Assembly (NCBI GenBank): GCA_048267305.1
Contig: JBLWXT010000002.1
Coordinates: forward strand, 1-64,000
Length of the DNA stretch: 64,000 nt
Direction: 5' to 3'
Origin: Owenweeksia sp048267305
GTDB taxonomy: Bacteria > Bacteroidota > Bacteroidia > Flavobacteriales > Schleiferiaceae
This document shows, piece after piece, positions 35,866 through 44,268 of this stretch (the stretch's first letter is position 1; the number at the start of each line of letters is the position of its first letter). Under the pieces are notes generated by a model. The model worked only from the letters and a program-made list of their open reading frames with translations. It searched no databases and was not told where the DNA came from. A program made the position numbers and the translations under genes.

Positions 35866-36999
35866 TTAGATTTCAGCAAGAACATTTCCGGTGCTCAACC
35901 GATGCATCTCCCTCCAAAAGTCGCTTTGAGGCCAGCGTTGTTCTAAGCTGTAGAAATGTTGGCGGGCTTCTTTGTATGATTCATACTGCTGCAAAATTTC
36001 CCTTTCAAAATGGGGGAGGGCTTCCTTGGCACCAACTTTATAATGCGCTATGATTTCTGCTGCGCGCATACCCTGGCTTATGGATTTGATTATTCCCTGA
36101 GAGGTAATCGGATCGTAGGCAGATGCAGCATCGCCTATGGCCATCCAGTTTTCACCTACAATTTTATCTAAACAAAAAGACGGTGCAGGAAAACCTAGTA
36201 GTTTCTGATCTATAGGCTCCATTTGTGAAATCCACTGATGTGTATTGGGCGATTGCTGTAAGAGTTGAATCCAGTTTTTAAGATTGTTAAGCGCTAACGT
36301 CTTAACCGTTTCGGCATTGGTGTAAAGCGTTACCAGTAATTGCTCGTTGGGAATTCTGGCGGCATACCACCAGCCGTTCTCCACGGATTCTAAATGTGTG
36401 AGTTTAGACACCTCCCGTAGACCTTTATTTTTAAACCTCAGGGCCAAGCATACCAAAGGTGTTTCGTGCTGCTTCTTACTTCCCATGTCAGTAGCAAAAA
36501 CACTACGCACACCAGAGGCATCCACAACGAAGTCTGCCTCTATGGATTCCGAATTTCCTGCCTTATTCTTCAGGTTTAATCGATAGCCACGTTCTGTTTT
36601 CGTGCTATTTTGGTAACTGTGTCCGTACAAAACCTTGGCGCCACGTGCAACAGCTTGATTCACTAAAAACTGATTGAATTGGGATCGGTCTAAATGCCAG
36701 CCATGGTCAAAGGGACTCAAAATAGTATCGTTATAGCCTCGTTTTTCACTACCCCAATAAGAGCAACTACCAAAACACGGTTCGTGCTGCTGAGCCTGAA
36801 AATCTTCAGAAATACCCAGTTGGCGCAATATGGGATTCATCTCAGGCGGGATGCTTTCACCAATATGGAACTTGCCTGTTTTGGAAGTGTCCACCAGTGT
36901 AACACGGGCCACGCCAGCATTTAAAATAGCAATGGCGCAGGAACATCCTGCGGGTCCTGCGCCAATTATTGCCACACTATAATTGTTAACTATATCCAA
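35866..36999 (-). CDS. FAD-dependent oxidoreductase, LodB-like
   Basis: Flavoprotein of the tryptophan-halogenase/PHBH-like group. The dinucleotide motif VAIIGAGPAGCSCAIAILNA starts at about residue 9, and NWMAIGDAASAYDPITSQGI (GD motif for FAD ribityl binding) lies at about 285-305. Length 377. It follows the LodA-like gene by 2 bases on the same strand. In Marinomonas the partner flavoprotein LodB is needed to form the tryptophylquinone cofactor of LodA, so a maturation role is the best inference; it lacks any halogenase signature that I can see. Confidence 0.82.
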   Translation of the reverse strand: MDIVNNYSVAIIGAGPAGCSCAIAILNAGVARVTLVDTSKTGKFHIGESIPPEMNPILRQLGISEDFQAQQHEPCFGSCSYWGSEKRGYNDTILSPFDHGWHLDRSQFNQFLVNQAVARGAKVLYGHSYQNSTKTERGYRLNLKNKAGNSESIEADFVVDASGVRSVFATDMGSKKQHETPLVCLALRFKNKGLREVSKLTHLESVENGWWYAARIPNEQLLVTLYTNAETVKTLALNNLKNWIQLLQQSPNTHQWISQMEPIDQKLLGFPAPSFCLDKIVGENWMAIGDAASAYDPITSQGIIKSISQGMRAAEIIAHYKVGAKEALPHFEREILQQYESYKEARQHFYSLEQRWPQSDFWREMHRLSTGNVLAEI

Positions 37000-37001
37000 A
37001 A

Positions 37002-39176
37002 TTAATTTTTCGGAGGATGCACTTCGTCATCCACAACATTTGGCCAGAAAACCACCAGGTTACTATCATCCTTGTCGAAAAGACTTTCTACCTCCAGGTA
37101 ATAGTCCTTGTTAAATTCATCAGGATAGCCTTCAATAGCCGGGCCTTGAATGATGGTGCCAATTTTCACCCATTCGGTTAAAATGTTTCTGCGGTCTTGA
37201 TAGCGACCTACATTCATGGCTGCCGTATCAAATTCCAGCGAGACCGGACAGCCCGGGCTAACTAAGTTTTCCTTTGCAGCAGTACCTTCTCCACGAACGG
37301 AAAAGCGCTGTTTCGTCTTCTTAATATCACCATTATTGGCAGACAAATCATCAAAGGTATACACGGCCACAGGGCGCTGCGCCGGCCAAGACCAGAACAA
37401 GGTAGTGTTTACCGTTCCGCTGTACACGTTTTTATCAGTGATATTTCCACCGGGGTTTGGTGCTGGAGTATGCGTGGCGCAAGAATTGTAATCCGTATGC
37501 CAGGGAATAGCCATAAACTTACACAGGTCACCAGGCTGAACGGCATCCGAACGTAGAGGCATATAGCCTATTCCGAGAAAGGGCTGATCCTTTGTGGCCG
37601 ATGTATAATCCAACACTTCCGCATTAATTCTAAATGGCCCAACTGCTGGGTTCTGCCAATCTTTATTGTATAATTCAGGATCGCGCACGATAAAAGTCAA
37701 ATCAATACCTGGGCTAAAGCGACCACCAAGACAGTTTACCAAAATGGTTTTATCGAGTTGCTCACCATCTCCAATGGGCAATTTACTTGCCCCAACACTC
37801 ATTCCTTTGTTCCACTGCTGCATAAAGAAATACTGCTGACGCGAAACGGTTAAAAAAGCCTGATTGGAATCGCCCAACGACAATGGCATTAGTGGTGCTC
37901 CATTATCATTTTGGCTGCCATCCGGGTTTCGAATAAACTTCATAATGTCAAAAGGTGGTTTTTGCTCTGTTAAGAGCTTTACTCTTTCATGTGCCGAAAT
38001 GGCCTGATCCGGCAAATTGGTATTCCACATTTGCATGTGTGCCGAATTCAGGGTTGGGAAGATGTCATCCTGAAAGAAGGGCTTGTAGTCGGGATTGTAG
38101 TTTCCATTACTGAAAACTTCCGGCTGGAGATTGAAGCTTTCTAACCAAGTATTATAAACATCATCCCAAAGATTCACCACATTTAAGGTTTGTGGGGCAT
38201 AAGCAGGGTCGGTGATTACTGCCCAGGCACTGCCTTCAATCGCTTGTTGACTTCCATCATCAAAAACCAAAACTGCGGTTACCGGGCCGTCAGAGGTATC
38301 GTCCAACCAATTGTCGTTATCCACATCTTTACACAGCGGCTGTTTGGCGTCAAAATTTCCCTTGTTATCAAAGGCACAAGCCAGGCCGTGTCCGCCCAAT
38401 ACCAAAAGTCGGCCATTAGGCTCAGTAATTATTTCTCCCAAATAGCTGATAGGGTCACTGCCATCGGTACCACTTCCGTTAGTAGCAGGAAACTGTATTG
38501 GGTAATTGGGTTGACGGGCAATAGTTCCTGAGCCCTTGTCGTAATAACTGGCCTCAGTTGCGTTGTCAAATCTGATTGCCGTGTTTCCCTGGCTGGCTTT
38601 TATGGCACGTGGGCCTGCATCAATCACCAGTTTCTTTAAGCGGTTGGCCTCGGCCGGATTCACGGTGTAAGGGTTTTGTGCTGAAGTGCTATCAAAATCA
38701 GGATTTCTCAATGGGGGCGTACTCACTGTCATGGTTTTTCCATCCACAGTTACCTGATGAGTTTTATAGAGCTCAATACCCATGTTTGCATTTTCATCTA
38801 TTTCCCAGCAATTGGCCTTTTTATTGGCCAGGTGAGTGGTCCAAATGATGTCCGTTACTTTTTTGCCATCTACAGTAGAGCCGATCAATACTTCCTCTCC
38901 ACCTTGCGTTGGATAGGTAAGCTTTTCTCCCTCATTTGGGTATTGAAAAATCTTAAATCGGGCGGCCTGCCTTTTCAATCTTCCCTGGGCATCGCGTAAA
39001 TCACTACTGGTGATATTGGTGTTTTCAGTACCGGGTTTTATTGGTAGTCCACCCGTTATAGCATTTCCCTCTTGCGGAGAGGCGGCCATAGTTTCTGGCC
39101 CCAGATAGTATTCTGTACTATTCCCAACTCTGGCCATGCCAATAGCGGGATGTATTCTTAAGCTTGAATTTGCCAT
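37002..39176 (-). CDS. LodA/GoxA-like tryptophylquinone-dependent oxidase
   Basis: Family of amino-acid oxidases (L-lysine epsilon-oxidase LodA, glycine oxidase GoxA) using a cysteine tryptophylquinone built from their own Cys and Trp. The N-terminal LRIHPAIGMARVGNSTEYYL is the family's hallmark start. LVNCLGGRFSPGIDLTF near residue 482 holds the candidate cofactor Cys; candidate Trp residues lie in IPWHTDYNSC (about 559) and LFWSWPAQRPV (about 595-597). Length 724 agrees with LodA. There is no signal peptide, as in known members, which leave the cell by an unclear route. The amine substrate cannot be predicted. The gene lies between a haem-binding lipoprotein gene (25 bases upstream) and lodB-like. 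Confidence 0.85.
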   Translation of the reverse strand: MANSSLRIHPAIGMARVGNSTEYYLGPETMAASPQEGNAITGGLPIKPGTENTNITSSDLRDAQGRLKRQAARFKIFQYPNEGEKLTYPTQGGEEVLIGSTVDGKKVTDIIWTTHLANKKANCWEIDENANMGIELYKTHQVTVDGKTMTVSTPPLRNPDFDSTSAQNPYTVNPAEANRLKKLVIDAGPRAIKASQGNTAIRFDNATEASYYDKGSGTIARQPNYPIQFPATNGSGTDGSDPISYLGEIITEPNGRLLVLGGHGLACAFDNKGNFDAKQPLCKDVDNDNWLDDTSDGPVTAVLVFDDGSQQAIEGSAWAVITDPAYAPQTLNVVNLWDDVYNTWLESFNLQPEVFSNGNYNPDYKPFFQDDIFPTLNSAHMQMWNTNLPDQAISAHERVKLLTEQKPPFDIMKFIRNPDGSQNDNGAPLMPLSLGDSNQAFLTVSRQQYFFMQQWNKGMSVGASKLPIGDGEQLDKTILVNCLGGRFSPGIDLTFIVRDPELYNKDWQNPAVGPFRINAEVLDYTSATKDQPFLGIGYMPLRSDAVQPGDLCKFMAIPWHTDYNSCATHTPAPNPGGNITDKNVYSGTVNTTLFWSWPAQRPVAVYTFDDLSANNGDIKKTKQRFSVRGEGTAAKENLVSPGCPVSLEFDTAAMNVGRYQDRRNILTEWVKIGTIIQGPAIEGYPDEFNKDYYLEVESLFDKDDSNLVVFWPNVVDDEVHPPKN

Positions 39177-39201
39177 TATTTTTCTTTTTGTAATTGGTTG
39201 A

Positions 39202-40575
39202 TTAATTTGAACGATTTACTTCGCCACCACCTTGGTAATTCTTTAAAAGAATATGGCTGGTGTTGGCATTTTTACCGGGTAGTATTTCGGTGGAAAGTGG
39301 CACATTGGTTACCGGGAAAGTGTTGTGACAGCCAAAGCAGCTGTTTTGAGAGCGCACATTTTGTGTAAAGGTTTCTATGGTTGCATTGGATAGGGTTAAC
39401 GAGCCCGTAACCATTTCTGAATTTACATTGGGGTTCCAGTTAGGTTTTAAAACACCCTTTCCTGTATTGAACCAAACGGCACCAACTTCAAAGTAATTCT
39501 GCCAAATCGAGTTTACAGCTTTGAGCTGATCCTTTACATTCGTATTTAAGTGATCGATATTACCTCGGTTGGTGGGGTTTCCTCCACCTTGGGCATACTG
39601 CCTTGCCACTTGAGTAACAGGGGTAAGGGTTTGATTGCTTTCATTTACAAATTGAAGGATTTCAGCATTGTTGGCATTGGTCTTTCTGGCTGTGGTTTTA
39701 GCCTTATAAAGCAGCCAGTCCTTATCAGATACGGGCTCGTTCATGCCTTGTACCACAACTCCACTAGAATCTTGCTTAAAGTTTGGCGCGTTGCCATCAA
39801 ATTCAAAAGTTGCCCATATAAACTCAGGATGGCCCTCAACCACTACAGCTATGTGCAATCCGATTAATGCCACTTCTACATCTTTCTGAATTTTGGGGTT
39901 GTTTTCCGGAATTCGTGGTTCGCCATCTACCATGGTCAACAAATGAATATTGGCTTTGGTGGTATAAAGGTTGCTGACATCTTCCCCCGGTTGTACCAGC
40001 TTCCAGTTAGCTTTCAGCGACATTGACCCTACGGGGAAGTTGGCAGTGGAATCGAAACCAACAAACACTCCGGGATCGTACAATTTATTGTCTAGTATCC
40101 AATCGCGATAAACGTCATTGATCATAATATTACTGTATACCGCTCTTCCATGCTGATCGATCAACATTCCTTTAGAGAGGGCCTGCTCAACAATATCCAA
40201 TACCTGATTAGTATCATTTTTGGTTTCCGGATGTATAGCATTGTTTGTATAGAAACTTTCAAAACGAAGTTTGCCATTTACTTCTTCGGTAAGCCACAAA
40301 AAGTATTGCCAGGAGATTAAGTGGAAGTCACAATTGGTAACATCATTTCCCTGTGGGAAATTTTGTGGTTGTGGAGTAGGAACAGCTCCGGTGAACCATT
40401 CCGGAGGCGCTACGCAGTTTCCATCAACACCGCTGATATCGCCTGCATCTGCATTAGTTGTAACGAGATCCACAGCTACGTCTTCGGTTTCGGTTTTTTC
40501 ATTTGGTGAAGAATTACATGCCACTATGCCAAGGGCCAGCAACAGTAAAAAACACTGGTTTGAGATGTTTTTCAT
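39202..40575 (-). CDS. Haem-binding (CxxCH) lipoprotein
   Basis: Outer- or inner-membrane lipoprotein of 457 residues: MKNISNQCFLLLLALGIVAC gives a signal with lipobox cysteine at position 20. A single c-type haem motif SCFGCHNTF lies near residue 422, preceded by a long domain of unknown family rich in aromatic residues (LISWQYFLWLTEEVNGKLRF). One CxxCH in such a large protein suggests a mono-haem electron carrier domain at the C-terminus. It is the first gene of a three-gene operon with the LodA- and LodB-like genes, so it may accept electrons from, or anchor, the quinoprotein. The order haem lipoprotein, lodA, lodB is not something I know as described. Confidence 0.7.
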   Translation of the reverse strand: MKNISNQCFLLLLALGIVACNSSPNEKTETEDVAVDLVTTNADAGDISGVDGNCVAPPEWFTGAVPTPQPQNFPQGNDVTNCDFHLISWQYFLWLTEEVNGKLRFESFYTNNAIHPETKNDTNQVLDIVEQALSKGMLIDQHGRAVYSNIMINDVYRDWILDNKLYDPGVFVGFDSTANFPVGSMSLKANWKLVQPGEDVSNLYTTKANIHLLTMVDGEPRIPENNPKIQKDVEVALIGLHIAVVVEGHPEFIWATFEFDGNAPNFKQDSSGVVVQGMNEPVSDKDWLLYKAKTTARKTNANNAEILQFVNESNQTLTPVTQVARQYAQGGGNPTNRGNIDHLNTNVKDQLKAVNSIWQNYFEVGAVWFNTGKGVLKPNWNPNVNSEMVTGSLTLSNATIETFTQNVRSQNSCFGCHNTFPVTNVPLSTEILPGKNANTSHILLKNYQGGGEVNRSN

Positions 40576-40857
40576 GGTTTAAAAAATTTAGGTTTATTAA
40601 TTGATTTTTACTAAAAGGTATGGTTCATTAGAGTTTATCTCCATTTTATAAACACAAGTGAAGATTGATGTCTCCCTGTTAACTACTTTCTGAGTTCATA
40701 ATTTGTTGATATTTTGGATTTGGATCAGGCCATAGCAATATTTCTTATAGCCTAATTGTATTCTTCGGTATAGCCAGATATAGTCCATCCCCTGAGAAGT
40801 GTGAACAGGTTGAGGTATCCCATAGCACACCGATAAGGCAGATGGTTAATTAAGCTT

Positions 40858-41007
40858 TTATTGAGTGATTGATATGCGGCTTAAGACGTTTGTACCCGAG
40901 ATACTTATGTGTCTTAAGCAGACTGCTAATGCATTTAATAGGAGTAGGGCAGTGCCTTTAAATAAAGCTGTTGTTCCAAGTGGTGTGGAAGCATTGATGA
41001 TTTTCAT
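40858..41007 (-). CDS. 49-residue ORF behind leader copy 2
   Basis: ATG 41007 occupies exactly the place that the protease start has behind leader copy 1. The ORF encodes a chain with a hydrophobic centre (FKGTALLLLNALAVCLRH), like a truncated signal peptide or small membrane peptide, and stops at 40858. It may be the remnant of a second secreted protein, or a leader peptide for the oxidase operon that starts 283 bases downstream. No ORF is seen in 40576-40857. Confidence 0.35.
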   Translation of the reverse strand: MKIINASTPLGTTALFKGTALLLLNALAVCLRHISISGTNVLSRISITQ

Positions 41008-41152
41008 AAAAACAGGTTTTGATTAAAAAATTGGTTGAAAATTTCTAAAAGAAATCAAGCCTGTTTATAGCGCTCTTTCCAGAACGGAAAAAGCCAAGTG
41101 AATTTTTGCATGGTTTGATGTTTAATTGGTGTTTCGAAAGTAGGAAATATAT
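41008..41152 (-). promoter_or_regulatory. Structured leader, copy 2
   Basis: Counterpart of 35508-35655. Hairpin A: GCTCTTTCC (41072-41080) with GGAAAAAGC (41086-41094), 8 of 9 pairs. Hairpin B: AAACAGG (41010-41016) plus TTGATT (41019-41024) with AATCAA (41053-41058) plus CCTGTTT (41060-41066). Stems of B are kept exactly while its loop differs in sequence and length from copy 1. The bases 41153-41386 up to the next gene hold its promoter region and nothing else that I recognise. Confidence 0.55.
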
Positions 41153-41386
41153 TTCCTATGGCAAACATCCAGGCTGTCTATTTGTAATATTAAAATTTGT
41201 AATCCATTTTTTTTTATACTGCCAGCATCTGTTTGCGAGTACCTGAACTGCCAAACACGTTTATTTTTTTTGGTTTTTAACCTATATGTTAAATGGGAAA
41301 TTTCTCAGCAGCTATTTGAAATCAACTCTATCAAATAATTAAATTATACATTTTCGCGTTTACAGGTAGACCAAAAAATCAACACC

Positions 41387-42910
41387 ATGAAAATCCAATT
41401 AGCAGCCTTTGCCGTTTTGTTATTCCTTTTTACTTCTTGCCAAAACAGTGTTGAACCAAATGTTAGCGAGCAGCAGCTTAACTCTGCCACAGAAGAGAAA
41501 GATCTGGGGGATTTTACAATCTCTTCCGATCCTGTTGATGATTTACCATCGGCTGCTGATTTTTCAGAAGAACAAACCATATCTCCACCTCCAAAAACAC
41601 CAAAGCCCCGCTATGCCAGTGTTTCTGAGCTTTTAAAAACCTTTCGCAAGGCGCCTCAAAAATTCAATAGAAATCCGCAACAGGTTTTTACTATAAAGGG
41701 AAATCAGGGAACGGAGATCAGTTTTCCCGCCAATGCGCTGGTGTTGGAGAATGGTAATGCGTTATCCGGTGATGTTCAAATTGTATTAGAGGAATATTAC
41801 ACCACCGCTGATATGATTACAGCACAACTGAGTACCATCACAAAGGATAAGCTGTTGGAAACAGGAGGGATGATAAACATTACGGTAAACAATAATGGAG
41901 AGCCATGTAAGCTTAAAGATGAGATGGAGGTGAAGATTAAGTTCGCATCAGCCGATATGAGAGATATGCAGCTTTTTGATGGAACAAGGGGTGAAAGTGG
42001 AAATATGGTTTGGACAGTTCAGGAGGAATCAGAACAGACAACTGAAGTAATTACAGTACCTGTTGGTGATAAGATGGGTAAGTCACAACTCCTCTTTTTA
42101 AATAACCTGGTACGCAAATTTTCGCGTACGGTTCAATATCCAAAAGCTGCTGGCGATGCTGGCGCCCAGGGACAGGTACTTGTTGAGTTTTTTATAGATA
42201 ATGATGGATACATAAGAAGTTCCCGGATTATCCGAAGTCCCCATCAGGCACTATCTCAAGCGGTTTTGTTTGCATTGGCAAATTACCCGCGCTTTGAGCG
42301 TGAGGATTATGACTACCTGCCAACTAACCGTCCAATCACCTTACCGGTTAATTTTATGTTTGAGAAGGGGCAGGATCTTGCCTCCATCTATCCCGATTCA
42401 GAAACTGAGGCAAAAATCCTGGCTACTAAGGTTAGAATTAGCGGAACGGATTCAATTGTTGGTGGCGGATATGGCAATATGATTGGAAATGTTAGTTCAC
42501 CCATACCAGCCAGGAGTACACAGGGCGCCTCCTTATTTAATTCTTCAGGTTTGGGGTGGATCAACTGTGATCGTTTTATTAGAGAAAAACAAAAGTTAGA
42601 AGATATTTATGTATCAAATTCTGGAGGTAATGATAAAGACATTTTGTATTACATGGTTTTTAAGAACATTCGTTCTGTGATGCCTGCTTTTGTAGTTATC
42701 GATCAGGCTCTGTTTAAAAAAGCGCCAATCGGTATGCCGGTAGTGATAATTGCATTAAAAATCGAGGAAGACCAATTGATGTCTGCTTTTAAGGATATTG
42801 AAACCAGAAAAGGTGAGGATATTAGCGGTTTTACTTTTGAAAACATGTCAAAAGATGAGTTTGCCAAAAAGCTCAATACCATTGGAAACAAGACCATTTC
42901 AATGAGGTAA
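41387..42910 (+). CDS. Lipoprotein with TonB C-terminal domain
   Basis: Lipoprotein of 507 residues (LAAFAVLLFLFTSCQNS, lipobox Cys near residue 19). An N-terminal beta domain (about 95-220, FTIKGNQGTEISFPANAL) is like the ZU5-type or anti-sigma-associated modules of this phylum. A TonB_C-type domain follows (about 245-325, VQYPKAAGDAGAQGQVLVEF...RYPRFE-like spacing), the fold by which TonB contacts outer-membrane receptors. The last 150 residues are unassigned. TonB proteins are normally anchored by an inner-membrane helix, so a lipid-anchored TonB_C protein is atypical; it may be a peptidoglycan or surface adaptor. It has no operon partner. Confidence 0.7.
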   Translation: MKIQLAAFAVLLFLFTSCQNSVEPNVSEQQLNSATEEKDLGDFTISSDPVDDLPSAADFSEEQTISPPPKTPKPRYASVSELLKTFRKAPQKFNRNPQQVFTIKGNQGTEISFPANALVLENGNALSGDVQIVLEEYYTTADMITAQLSTITKDKLLETGGMINITVNNNGEPCKLKDEMEVKIKFASADMRDMQLFDGTRGESGNMVWTVQEESEQTTEVITVPVGDKMGKSQLLFLNNLVRKFSRTVQYPKAAGDAGAQGQVLVEFFIDNDGYIRSSRIIRSPHQALSQAVLFALANYPRFEREDYDYLPTNRPITLPVNFMFEKGQDLASIYPDSETEAKILATKVRISGTDSIVGGGYGNMIGNVSSPIPARSTQGASLFNSSGLGWINCDRFIREKQKLEDIYVSNSGGNDKDILYYMVFKNIRSVMPAFVVIDQALFKKAPIGMPVVIIALKIEEDQLMSAFKDIETRKGEDISGFTFENMSKDEFAKKLNTIGNKTISMR

Positions 42911-43140
42911 TCCATTCATACACAGATTTGACCTGTTACCCTATTCCTGGCACAAGGCACACTAAGTAATCCCCCTGACAAAACTTATCTCTCAAAAAAA
43001 TTAATCTTGTCAGTCTAAACCCTGAAACAATACGTAAGTAGGGTTGCAGAGCATCTCAGCAAAAGTATTTTTGTTGATTGGCGATGTCACAATCTATAGT
43101 TAGTACTTTAGGGTACTGCAACCATTGAACAGTATAGCGA

Positions 43141-43845
43141 TTGATTTTAAGTAGGAAAAAGACAGCACTCTTGATTTTCGCCCGCACTGCGGCAAGTGAA
43201 ATACAGCATAAGAATATGCTGGGTGCAGGTGCTTCCAGTGCTCAGAAACTAATATTAGCTCAGGAACTTCTATCAAAAACGAAAGAACTGGGCAGGCATT
43301 CAGGACTGGATGTAGTTGTTTGTAACGATTTCCATCAGCGAGGTGAAACATTTGCCAAGCGGCTTTCAAATGCTTTTCAGGAAACTTTTTACAAAGGCTA
43401 TGAGCAGGTGGTGGCAATAGGCTCGGATACTCCTGCTCTGGCCGTATCACATATCAATTCGGCTGTTCAGTCTTTACAGCAACAAAACGTTGTTTTGGGG
43501 CCGTCAACCGATGGCGGTGTATACCTTATCGGGATGCACCGCAGTACCTTTAGTCAATCATCATTTGAAAATCTGCCCTGGCTTACCGGCTCAGTTTACG
43601 CTGCTTTTGCAGATGAAATGGCCAATCAGGGACAGTCACTCTTAAGTCTTGAAACCTTGTCGGATATCGATGACCTGCAGGGTTTGTGTGCGGCCATTAA
43701 TGAGCTAAACTCAAGGGATTCGTTTCAAAAGCTGGCACTTCAGTTTTTATTTGGCCACGGCAATCTACCCATCACAAATCATCCTTTGCCATCTCTTTAC
43801 GATGGACTGCCAGCCACTATGAGGGCTCCGCCTTTTTTCAATTAG
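43141..43845 (+). CDS. TIGR04282-type arsenosugar-associated glycosyltransferase
   Basis: GT-A-like nucleotidyl/glycosyl transferase of the DUF2064/TIGR04282 group, which accompanies ArsS in arsenosugar clusters. IGSDTPALAVSHINSAVQSL (DxP metal motif, about residue 100) and VLGPSTDGGVYLIGM (about 117-131) are the signature segments. The conserved N-terminal PELGKVKTRL of the family is changed here (ASEIQHKNML), so activity is uncertain. The first usable start is TTG 43141, since a stop precedes it in frame. Length 234. The AhpD-like and arsS genes follow on the same strand after 84 bases. Confidence 0.75.
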   Translation: MILSRKKTALLIFARTAASEIQHKNMLGAGASSAQKLILAQELLSKTKELGRHSGLDVVVCNDFHQRGETFAKRLSNAFQETFYKGYEQVVAIGSDTPALAVSHINSAVQSLQQQNVVLGPSTDGGVYLIGMHRSTFSQSSFENLPWLTGSVYAAFADEMANQGQSLLSLETLSDIDDLQGLCAAINELNSRDSFQKLALQFLFGHGNLPITNHPLPSLYDGLPATMRAPPFFN

Positions 43846-43929
43846 TATTATCACCGTTTAATTCCAATTATTTCATTTTTCACTATGCCTGTGCGGCATG
43901 TGATGCTATTTATATAACTATATACCAAT

Positions 43930-44265
43930 ATGGACAAAACTTACTACGACCCTAAGGATCTTAAAAAATTTGGAGACATCGCTGATTTCGAGCCTGAGCT
44001 GGCTGAGAAATTCTTTGGTTGGTATGGGAAGGTATTTGAAGAGGGGGCATTAACTGCGCGCGAAAAAGCCCTTATAGCCCTTGGCGTATCGCATGCCGTG
44101 CAATGTCCTTACTGTATTGACGCCTACACCAGGGATACCCTTAAAATGGGTGTTTCAGAAGCACAAATGATGGAAGCTGTGCATGTAGCTGCCGCCATTC
44201 GCGGTGGTGCCTCTCTGGTGCACAGCGTACAAATGATGAATAAAGTGAACAAACTTTCAATGTAG
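43930..44265 (+). CDS. AhpD-like protein associated with arsenosugar synthesis
   Basis: Small carboxymuconolactone decarboxylase/AhpD-fold protein (111 residues) with the redox pair CPYC in AVQCPYCIDAYTRD near residues 57-70 and the partner histidine-type context VHVAAAIRGGASLVHSV. Members in this context are known as arsenosugar biosynthesis-associated peroxidase-like proteins; the actual reaction is not established. It lies 3 bases before arsS and is surely in its operon. Confidence 0.85.
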   Translation: MDKTYYDPKDLKKFGDIADFEPELAEKFFGWYGKVFEEGALTAREKALIALGVSHAVQCPYCIDAYTRDTLKMGVSEAQMMEAVHVAAAIRGGASLVHSVQMMNKVNKLSM

Positions 44266-44268
44266 CAT

